Part shown: one piece after another, positions 27,116 to 32,442 of the stretch
Layout: each line of letters begins with the position of its first letter
How positions within the stretch are numbered: the stretch's first letter is position 1
Source: Granulicella sp.
GTDB lineage: Bacteria > Acidobacteriota > Terriglobia > Terriglobales > Acidobacteriaceae
Length of the DNA: 32,442 nt
Assembly: GCA_027365345.1 (NCBI GenBank)
Contig: DAHXNO010000164.1
Coordinates: 1-32,442, forward strand
Reading direction: 5' to 3'
Notes under the pieces: model-generated
Databases searched by the model: none
What the model was told of the DNA's origin: nothing
What the model saw: the letters and a program-made list of their open reading frames with translations, nothing else
Program-made: the position numbers and the translations under genes

Positions 27116-27123
27116 AAGCGCTT
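27116..27123. promoter_or_regulatory. Candidate LacI-family operator upstream of the GH20 gene
   Basis: AAGCGCTT is a perfect palindrome with a central CG, within GGCAAGCGCTTCCC, the form favoured by LacI/GalR-type sugar regulators. It is 87-94 bases upstream of the TTG start of the glycosidase gene, a place where repression would be effective. No regulator gene lies in the window. Confidence 0.4.
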
Positions 27124-27449
27124 CCCGGAGCTGCTGAGCCGGCTCGCCTGGCCTTGGTCGCTCGTCTTGCTACTGGCGACCCGCCCGCTTTGGATCAAGG
27201 AATCGGCACATCCCACCACCAAGGGCTGTCAATGGATCATTCCGTATGGGCTGCGAGTTTGCAGAAGTGCAGCGCGTAGCGCGGCAAAGATACCGGGGAA
27301 GCGCCACGGCGCTCTCAAGTCTCGCAGGAAAGAAGCCTCTGGATAGATCGATCTTCAAACCGGTCCATGCCTGCTTGTTTTCAACCAGAAGTGGCGTTCG
27401 GCTTCGGATTGCACAAGAGGACGCCGCAGGCCAAACCCAAGCCGCCGTC

Positions 27450-27480
27450 ATAATGTCTGATAATACATATTCTGTATAGT
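27450..27480 (+). promoter_or_regulatory. AT-rich dyad, candidate promoter/operator of the GT4 gene
   Basis: An AT-rich island in GC-rich surroundings holds the inverted repeat ATACA-5-TGTAT (27463-27477) and a direct repeat of ATAAT spaced ten bases apart just before it. The ATAAT boxes could serve as -10 elements. The start codon is about 170 bases downstream, so a long leader would result. Confidence 0.35.
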
Positions 27481-27650
27481 CAAGCGTCGGCCTGCTCCCT
27501 GGATGCTCTCAGCGTACTTTCCTTGGCCCATCGAACCCCTACTGGACCCCCTTGCCCCCTCCAGCAGCCATCTCCCGTCACCGCTCCCGCACTCCTCCGC
27601 CCAGAATCCTTCCGCTGGGTGGTAACCTTCCCTCAGATGAGGTTTGCTCC

Positions 27651-28802
27651 GTGAACGTCGTGATCGCAACGGGTCGCCAGGCGCATTACAGCCTGCCTGC
27701 TAACGCCTTTGTGCGGCGCGGTTTTGACGTCTGCCTTTATACCACCACTCCCCGCAGCCGCATGCGAAACTTTCATCCTGCCGTTCGCACCCGCTGGGTT
27801 CCCGCTCCGGTCGCTCTCTTCAGCGGGCTCACCCACTGGAAGACCCCGCTGGTCCTGGATGAGCTGGACTCCACCCTGTTTGACCGCTTGACAGCAGCAG
27901 CGCTCAAGAGCTGTGACCTGCTTCTGGGCGCGTCCACATCGAGCCTGGCGACGGGAATCGCCGCAAAACGCGACGGCGGCGTCTTCGTTCTGGACCGCGC
28001 CTGCCCGGACATACGCGTACAACAGAAGATGATGGTCGAAGAGGCGCGCAAGGTCGGCGGCGTCTTTCGCCCCAACTCTCCCTGGTTCATCGAACGTCAG
28101 GTACAGGAGTACGAACAGGCAGACTTCATTGTCGCGCCTTCAGAGTACAGCCGGCGGAGCTATCCAGAGCATCTGCGCAAGAAAACTGTCCTGGCGCCTC
28201 TCTACGGCCGCTCCAAGGTCTCCCCGCGCTCTCCCAGACCAGCCGGCTCCCCCTTTGTTCTGGGCGTAGTGGGTGGCCAGCCGTTGAGAAAGGGATACTT
28301 GTATCTGCTGCAGGCGTGGAAGGAACTCGCCCTGCCCCATGCCCAGCTCAGAATTCGCTCCGGCGACGCCATCTTTCGCTATCCCGTGCTCAACCGCCTG
28401 CTCGCAGAGCTGCCAAACGTTGAGCTGGTCGGCTACGTCCCTGACATCAGCGAATTCTATGCCGCCTGCGATGCCTTCATCCTGCCCAGCGTCGATGACG
28501 GTTTTGGGATGGCCCTCTTTGAAGCGCTCGCCAACGGCGTACCCTCGATTGCTACGCGACACTGTGGCGCCTCCGAGTTGCTTGCTCCAGAGCAAGATTT
28601 CATTTTGATTGAACCGTTTAGCGTGGAAGATATCAAGCAATCCGTGCAGCGTCTTTACGATTCTCAAGAGCTTCGCGAAAGGCTTGCGAATCAAGGGCCG
28701 GTTGCCATTCAGGCACTCGAATCGGCAGGCTTGCCCCGACCGTATGAGGATGGGCTGGACCAGCTCCTCCAGGCCATCCAGGCACACCAGGTCACGGTGT
28801 AA
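27651..28802 (+). CDS. GT4-like (GT-B fold) glycosyltransferase
   Basis: A 383-residue cytoplasmic or membrane-associated sugar transferase. I place the start at GTG 27651: GAGG lies eight bases upstream and the domain begins at once with VNVVIATGRQAHYSLP; the upstream open frame is Pro/Arg-rich noise. The C-terminal Rossmann domain carries the donor-binding signature as DGFGMALFE, Asp283 and Glu291, an EX7E motif with the first Glu changed to Asp. Preceding text such as LVGYVPDISEFYAACDAFILPS is classic for GT4. Donor and acceptor are not readable. It stands alone between two minus-strand units; its stop is 21 bases from the thiS stop. Confidence 0.88.
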   Translation: MNVVIATGRQAHYSLPANAFVRRGFDVCLYTTTPRSRMRNFHPAVRTRWVPAPVALFSGLTHWKTPLVLDELDSTLFDRLTAAALKSCDLLLGASTSSLATGIAAKRDGGVFVLDRACPDIRVQQKMMVEEARKVGGVFRPNSPWFIERQVQEYEQADFIVAPSEYSRRSYPEHLRKKTVLAPLYGRSKVSPRSPRPAGSPFVLGVVGGQPLRKGYLYLLQAWKELALPHAQLRIRSGDAIFRYPVLNRLLAELPNVELVGYVPDISEFYAACDAFILPSVDDGFGMALFEALANGVPSIATRHCGASELLAPEQDFILIEPFSVEDIKQSVQRLYDSQELRERLANQGPVAIQALESAGLPRPYEDGLDQLLQAIQAHQVTV

Positions 28803-28823
28803 CGGTAAATCTATCCCGTTTCT

Positions 28824-29072
28824 CTACATTGGATTAGAAGATAGAGTAGAAGTTCCTCCACCAACAAAGTGAACGATCTCCAGGCGATCACCCTCTACGA
28901 TCTGGACCTCGCTCCAACTCGTCCTGGGGATAATCTCTCCGTTGAGCTCCACGGCAATACGGTCCCCTTTGAGGCCCAGGGATTGGACCACGAGGGCCAA
29001 TGCTGCAGGTGACGAGAGCTCTTCTACGATCTGCTGATGACCGTTGATCTGGATGCTGAGGGATGAAGCCAT
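28824..29072 (-). CDS. thiS: Sulfur-carrier protein ThiS with a C-terminal tail
   Basis: A beta-grasp protein of 82 residues that would carry sulfur as a C-terminal thiocarboxylate for the thiazole half of thiamin. The order SLSIQINGHQ, VVQSLGL, IAVELNGEIIPRTSW, VEGDRLEIVHFVGGG is fully typical of ThiS. Normal ThiS ends at the Gly-Gly. Here three glycines (residues 71-73) are followed by nine more residues, TSTLSSNPM, before the stop, which would block adenylation unless removed. The start ATG 29072 lacks a strong Shine-Dalgarno. It lies 145 bases after thiD; thiG, thiF and thiH are not in the window. Identification as ThiS is firm; function with the tail is uncertain. Confidence 0.88.
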   Translation of the reverse strand: MASSLSIQINGHQQIVEELSSPAALALVVQSLGLKGDRIAVELNGEIIPRTSWSEVQIVEGDRLEIVHFVGGGTSTLSSNPM

Positions 29073-29217
29073 ACACGATAAGCGTAGCAGAGTTGAATCG
29101 GGTGGGATTCCCGCAAAAGATAGCTCCGCCCCCTCTCCCGAGCAGGGATTGCGTATGGAACTGGCTTGAGGGAAGGCGCAGGAGACGCGCGGGAAGACAA
29201 GTAACCTGGCGCTGATC

Positions 29218-30099
29218 TCACATAAACTGCCAAAACAGATGGAGCGGGCCATTTCCGTGGCCCAGGTTGGGAGCATGGCGGATAGCTTCGGAGACGAAGT
29301 GCTTGGCCCCACGGACAGCCTCCACCGGAGTGTCGCGCAGAATCAGGTGACACAGCAGAGACGAAGAGAAGGCGCAACCAGTCCCGTGGGTGGCGTTGGA
29401 CTCAATGTGTTCTCCCGCATATCTGTGCATATCTCCTGACGGCAGCAGCAGAAGATCCGTGGGCTGGGAGTGATCCCCGGCGGTGGCGACGATGTGCAGG
29501 TGAGGGTGTCTCCTGGCCAGAGCGCGGCTGGCGGCTTCGGCTTCATTAAGAGTCTCCACCGGAAGAGTTGTCAGCGCAGAGAGCTCTCTCCAGTTGGGAG
29601 TGATCCAGGTGACCAGGGGCAAAAGAGTCTCGTGGAGAGATTCGACAGCGTCCGGCGGAAGCAGATCGGCTCCGGAGGTCGAGCGGAGGATGGGATCGAG
29701 GATGATCGGTACAGGGGACTGACGGGAGGGGGGCTTATTCCCTGCCACGGCCCGCGCCGCTGGGGCCTGGATCGCTCCCCGATACGCCGCCAGAAACTCC
29801 ACAACTGCGGCGATGGTCGCAATCGAACCTAACATTCCAATCTTGATCCCTGCCGGCGGAAGGTCGGCGGCCAGGTGGTCAAGCGCGTGGCGCACAAAGG
29901 CAGTGTCGACTGGCTGAACCTCCTCCACCCCCAAGGTGGACTGCACAGTAAGAGCGGTCAGAACCGACGTTCCGAAGAATCGGTGGGCTGAAAAGGTCTT
30001 AAGATCCGCCGTAATGCCCGCGCCGTTGGAAGGGTCGTGACCCGCAATCGTCAGGAGCGTTCGCGGCGCAACTGCGGCTGGAGAGGAAAAATCAGGCAC
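29218..30099 (-). CDS. thiD: HMP/HMP-P kinase ThiD
   Basis: Phosphorylates hydroxymethylpyrimidine and its monophosphate, supplying the pyrimidine half of thiamin. The protein has 293 residues against about 266 for E. coli; the extra length includes an insertion of about 20 residues ([15 protein letters not shown] region). Family signatures are [20 protein letters not shown] at the N-terminus, [33 protein letters not shown] (normally TPNxxE) and the anion-hole/catalytic motif [10 protein letters not shown] (Thr237 to Cys242). It is followed by thiS and is divergent from the rlpA-like gene across an AT-rich promoter region. I find no TPP riboswitch consensus before it. Confidence 0.95.
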   Translation of the reverse strand: MPDFSSPAAVAPRTLLTIAGHDPSNGAGITADLKTFSAHRFFGTSVLTALTVQSTLGVEEVQPVDTAFVRHALDHLAADLPPAGIKIGMLGSIATIAAVVEFLAAYRGAIQAPAARAVAGNKPPSRQSPVPIILDPILRSTSGADLLPPDAVESLHETLLPLVTWITPNWRELSALTTLPVETLNEAEAASRALARRHPHLHIVATAGDHSQPTDLLLLPSGDMHRYAGEHIESNATHGTGCAFSSSLLCHLILRDTPVEAVRGAKHFVSEAIRHAPNLGHGNGPLHLFWQFM

Positions 30100-30139
30100 G
30101 TCGGGTAACCCACCAGTGAGAAGAACGTATCACATTCAA

Positions 30140-30170
30140 TTGAAATTTACAAGTCAAAAATCGCTATAAG
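30140..30170 (+). promoter_or_regulatory. Candidate promoter of the rlpA-like gene
   Basis: TTGAAA (30140-30145) and TATAAG (30165-30170) are separated by 19 bases in an AT-rich gap between two divergent genes. A second weaker pair, TTGACT at 30185 and GACAAT at 30208, would make the transcript nearly leaderless. The opposite strand also has TTGACT near 30155, which could serve thiD. Confidence 0.4.
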
Positions 30171-30219
30171 AGCCTTTTATTTGTTTGACTTAGGGAATCA
30201 GCAAGATGACAATAACTGT

Positions 30220-30825
30220 ATGAGTGATCCTACGATGAAAAGCGGGGAAGAACTGCAGAGAACGAGCAGCCGCAAGCGCACCCGCGCTGGCATGCTGGTC
30301 GTGACTCTGGGCTTGACCGTCTCCCTCGCTGCAAGTCCTACGGTGAAACCAGACAACACAGTCCCTGCGAACGATTCACCGTCCGCCAAATCCATTACAA
30401 AGCGTCACTGGTTCCAAATCGGTAAGGCTTCCTGGTACGGAGGAGCCTTCAACGGTCGCAAGACCGCCAACGGGGAGACCTACGACATGTATGCCATGAC
30501 CTGTGCTCACCGCACCCTGCCCTTGGGAAGCTGGGTTCGCGTAACGAACCTTAGCAACAGAAGATCCACTGTACTGCGGGTAAACGATCGGGGTCCCATG
30601 CCCATGAGCCGGATTGTGGACCTGTCCTACGCGGCGGCGAAGGAGCTGGGCGTAGAAGGATTGGCGAAGGTTCGCCTTGAGAAGGTGAATCCGGCCGACC
30701 AGAGACTGGCCGAGAAGATGGTCGCCCAGCTACGAATGGAGGATCCTTCCAGGCTGAAGCCCGCGGGTGATCCACCTACGGTAAGCCTGCTCGATCCCGA
30801 GTTGGTCGCCAATTTTGGCCGCTAA
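30220..30825 (+). CDS. RlpA-like septal-ring/lytic transglycosylase family protein
   Basis: An exported double-psi beta-barrel protein related to RlpA, which in Pseudomonas cleaves naked peptidoglycan strands at the septum. The start is uncertain: ATG 30220 (201 residues) or ATG 30235; neither has a strong Shine-Dalgarno. A basic segment with RKRTRAG precedes a hydrophobic signal (MLVVTLGLTVSLAA), followed by a Pro/Ser-rich linker. The DPBB domain runs from GKASWYGG (near residue 67) through AHRTLPLGSWVRVTN and VNDRGP to RIVDLSYAAAKELG, all family hallmarks. No SPOR domain follows the barrel, so septal targeting by denuded glycan binding is not expected. Paired hairpins lie downstream. Confidence 0.9.
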   Translation: MSDPTMKSGEELQRTSSRKRTRAGMLVVTLGLTVSLAASPTVKPDNTVPANDSPSAKSITKRHWFQIGKASWYGGAFNGRKTANGETYDMYAMTCAHRTLPLGSWVRVTNLSNRRSTVLRVNDRGPMPMSRIVDLSYAAAKELGVEGLAKVRLEKVNPADQRLAEKMVAQLRMEDPSRLKPAGDPPTVSLLDPELVANFGR

Positions 30826-30940
30826 GACCCGGCCTTGGCAAGGCTGGCGTCGGAAGCCGGCAGACCCCCATGGAAAACCCACGCAGACAACCAAGGGAAA
30901 TCCCTGCTTGTGCTCCTGTCCGGGGGCCTGAAGACGTTCT

Positions 30941-30965
30941 GGATCCGCCGACGCTTGGCGGGTCC
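30941..30965. terminator. Hairpin downstream of the rlpA-like gene
   Basis: GGATCCGCC and GGCGGGTCC form a 9-bp stem with one T-G wobble and a 7-base loop. It lies 115 bases after the stop codon and just before a second, stronger hairpin, so the pair may act together. Confidence 0.5.
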
Positions 30966-30973
30966 AGACGCCG

Positions 30974-31000
30974 AAAGGCCCGGAGAGTTCCGGGCCCTTT
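30974..31000. terminator. Bidirectional intrinsic terminator
   Basis: Arms GGCCCGGA and TCCGGGCC enclose GAGT, with AAA before and CTTT after, so each strand ends in a short T-run. It sits between two converging genes, the rlpA-like gene (plus) and the amidinotransferase-fold gene (minus), and probably ends both transcripts. Confidence 0.7.
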
Positions 31001-31047
31001 GGCTTGGATCTGAATGGTCTAAACGCAGCGTGCGGTCCTCAGCCTTT

Positions 31048-31980
31048 CTAAGCGACCGGCATTTGTCCTGGCCGCCCGTGGGTGACCGGCATGTCGCTCA
31101 GGCGCAGCGCCAACGAGTTGGCGCCCCCTCCACCTTTGATGAACTCGCTCAGTTCGAGCTGAACCACGTCAAAGCCGGCATCGAAGAGCCGGGTTGCCAG
31201 TTCACGGCTGATCTCGCCGGTGAAGATGGTGCGGCCAAGATTCAGAGCGCAGCATGCCATGTGGGTGGCATCCAACTCAGAGATCGCGAAGCGGTGGTCG
31301 GCCGGATACGCACGCTCGATCGCAGCGATAGACGCAGCGTCGAAGGCGCCAGGATAGTACAGCAGGTAGCCGTCACCCGCGCCGGTCGGGTTCGCCAGCG
31401 GGGTGAAGCACGTATCCAGATGGTAGAAGCGCGGATCCGTCAGGTGTAGCGAGGTGATAGGCACCTGCCACGCATCAGCCACGTGACGGTGAGCAGCGCG
31501 GCACGTCCGTACGCCATGCGCTGCCCATAACGCAGTCCCCTTTTCGTTGAAAGCTACATCGCCCCCGCCCTCAAAGGGGGTCTCACGCGGCGTCTCCCAT
31601 ATCAGAAATCCCTCGTTACTCAGCCACCGGCGCAGGTGGACTGTCTCCGCGCGGCGCTGCTGCGGGTTGAAGCTGGAGACCGCGGCCACACCATGGTGGA
31701 TAAGAGCTCCGTGGGCAATAAACACCATGTCCGGACAGTCCGGTTCAGGTCGAAGCAGCCGAACGTCGGCTACGCTGCGCAGCACGTTGTGCATGCTCTT
31801 CCATTGGGCGAAGGCAAGATCGCGGGATGATCGATGCACATTTCCCGCCATCCACGGGTTCAACACATAATCGACTCCATACCACTCGGGCGAACACATC
31901 AGGAAGGTTGGGCGGGTAAACTGGGGCGTGGAGGCGAAACTCTTTGAAGCGTCGAGTGAAACAGCAGTACTGATGACCAT
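31048..31980 (-). CDS. Amidinotransferase/DDAH-fold protein lacking the nucleophile Cys
   Basis: A 310-residue protein of the amidinotransferase (guanidine-modifying, PF02274-like) superfamily, whose active members use Cys-His-Glu/Asp to act on arginine-type guanidines. Family landmarks are FIAHGALIHHG-type text near the N-terminus, EGGGD (Glu137 to Asp141), the catalytic-His motif FYHLDTCF (His187), and the C-terminal SEFIKGGGGANSLALRL. In the last motif the nucleophile Cys is expected at the position held here by Ser289 (TCG, 31114-31116), as in DDAH GGLSCLSLR. I take ATG 31980 as start, with AGGA ten bases upstream. The protein may be catalytically dead, may use Ser, or may bind a guanidine or citrulline compound. 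It is monocistronic. Confidence 0.8.
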   Translation of the reverse strand: MVISTAVSLDASKSFASTPQFTRPTFLMCSPEWYGVDYVLNPWMAGNVHRSSRDLAFAQWKSMHNVLRSVADVRLLRPEPDCPDMVFIAHGALIHHGVAAVSSFNPQQRRAETVHLRRWLSNEGFLIWETPRETPFEGGGDVAFNEKGTALWAAHGVRTCRAAHRHVADAWQVPITSLHLTDPRFYHLDTCFTPLANPTGAGDGYLLYYPGAFDAASIAAIERAYPADHRFAISELDATHMACCALNLGRTIFTGEISRELATRLFDAGFDVVQLELSEFIKGGGGANSLALRLSDMPVTHGRPGQMPVA

Positions 31981-32105
31981 AATGAAGAAATTCCTAACAC
32001 CGTGAAGGAGTGTCCTCCCCCGAGATGACAATCGTCAAGTAGGAAAGGTTACTCGAAGGGATCTACTCCTCCGAACCGCACAGATCATGAGACGCAGCGA
32101 GACGC

Positions 32106-32134
32106 AAAAAGGTCCGCCAGACGGCGAACCTTTT
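32106..32134 (-). terminator. Intrinsic terminator of the zinc-ribbon transcript
   Basis: AAAAGGT-C-CGCC, loop AGAC, GGCG-A-ACCTTTT form an 11-bp stem with one mismatch; read on the minus strand it ends in TTTTT. It lies 157 bases after the stop of the zinc-ribbon gene and about 130 bases before the start of the amidinotransferase-fold gene, so it should separate the two. The 32135-32290 stretch between shows nothing else. Confidence 0.65.
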
Positions 32135-32290
32135 GATGGAACGTTGATCAGATGTCTATTGAAAACGCCCGGAAGCCTGGGAGGTTAGGCGCCGCTCATC
32201 GAACCGCAATCAAAAAGCTAACCACCAGCAAACATCGCTGTCAAACCGATGCGGTAGCTTCAGAGCCAAGCCGTTGCTTCCAACCAGCGC

Positions 32291-32431
32291 CTAGAGCTTC
32301 TCAAAGAAGTCGCAGGCCGAGCAGGAGATGTAGACTCCGCCCGGAACCCCACGCTCGCGGTCTTTCACACGCTTCACGATGCGGGTGGGCTTGGAGCACT
32401 TGGGGCAATCCGTGCTCTTCTGTGTATCCAT
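32291..32431 (-). CDS. Small zinc-ribbon protein, possibly 5'-partial
   Basis: A 46-residue frame from ATG 32431 to TAG at 32291-32293. It has two zinc-knuckle pairs, CPKC (residues 9-12) and CSAC (37-40), 24 residues apart, a basic middle (RIVKRVKDRERG) and the ending DFFEKL. Four cysteines at this spacing make zinc binding very likely. The basic character fits nucleic-acid binding, although small ribbons of this type also act as stand-alone domains in larger complexes. The frame is open to the window edge, so a longer protein starting off-window cannot be excluded; a purine-rich AAGAAGG just before the ATG is only weak support for this start. Confidence 0.65.
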   Translation of the reverse strand: MDTQKSTDCPKCSKPTRIVKRVKDRERGVPGGVYISCSACDFFEKL

Positions 32432-32442
32432 GACCTTCTTGC

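Larger units (their letters stand above)
27030..27650. other. Divergent intergenic region between GH20 and GT4 genes
   Basis: About 620 bases without a supportable gene. Near the GH20 side lies an 8-bp palindrome of LacI-operator type (27116-27123). Near the GT4 side lies an unusually AT-rich patch with a dyad (27450-27480). The middle shows no motif, and frames crossing it are short or lack protein character. Confidence 0.5.

Noticed and set aside
27463-27477. LexA/SOS box
   Set aside because: The dyad ATACA-5-TGTAT does not match the CTG-N10-CAG form, and the gene downstream is a glycosyltransferase.
29073-30180. TPP riboswitch before thiS or thiD
   Set aside because: Neither the thiD leader nor the thiD-thiS gap contains the conserved CUGAGA and ACCUGA-type elements.
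1-32442. tRNA, rRNA, CRISPR array, insertion sequence or prophage
   Set aside because: No cloverleaf with a convincing T-arm, no regularly spaced repeats, no transposase or integrase motifs, and no terminal inverted repeats were seen.

Overview
The window is GC-rich, densely coded bacterial chromosome with no phage, IS, CRISPR or RNA gene that I can see. I infer an Acidobacteriota, Terriglobales-like (Acidobacteriaceae) genome. The reasons are a GWxTD-domain secreted protein, acidobacterial-looking RND and MacAB-like pumps, an E. coli-like long PurL and cluster-free PurF next to an archaeal-looking PurD, and frequent GTG/TTG starts. The assignment comes from recognised protein character, not from a marker gene or a search.

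Layout. 1-2627 (minus): MacA-like adaptor, MacB/LolD-type ATPase, then an unidentified exported protein cut by the left edge; no permease is visible. 2628-4711 (plus): an intergenic region with a promoter and hairpins, then the GWxTD protein. 4712-5433: about 720 bases without a convincing gene, leading into the purine operon. 5434-16518 (plus): purF-purL-purM-purC-purD-purN-purE-purK, nearly all overlapping or abutting. It covers every step from PRPP to SAICAR; purB, purH and the AMP/GMP branches must lie elsewhere. 16559-23852 (minus): a tandem universal stress protein downstream of a complete tripartite RND efflux operon (lipoprotein adaptor, inner-membrane pump, TolC-like channel). 23853-24727: another gene-poor stretch, holding a very stable hairpin and a palindrome just upstream of the RND operon. 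24728-27029 (minus): a small membrane protein and a Tat-exported GH20-type hexosaminidase. 27651-28802 (plus): a GT4-like glycosyltransferase. 28824-30099 (minus): thiD and thiS. 30220-30825 (plus): an RlpA-like protein. 31048-31980 (minus): an amidinotransferase/DDAH-fold protein. 32291-32431 (minus): a small zinc-ribbon protein at the right edge.

Most of the window is housekeeping. What deserves a second look: the amidinotransferase-fold protein has Ser where the family nucleophile Cys is expected; ThiS has nine residues after the glycines that should be its C-terminus; PurD reads like the archaeal type inside a bacterial operon; the RND pump lacks the AcrB relay lysine; and two unexplained gene-free stretches precede the purine and RND operons. 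I see no clear sign of a new multi-gene system. The ThiS tail and the Cys-to-Ser protein are the best leads.
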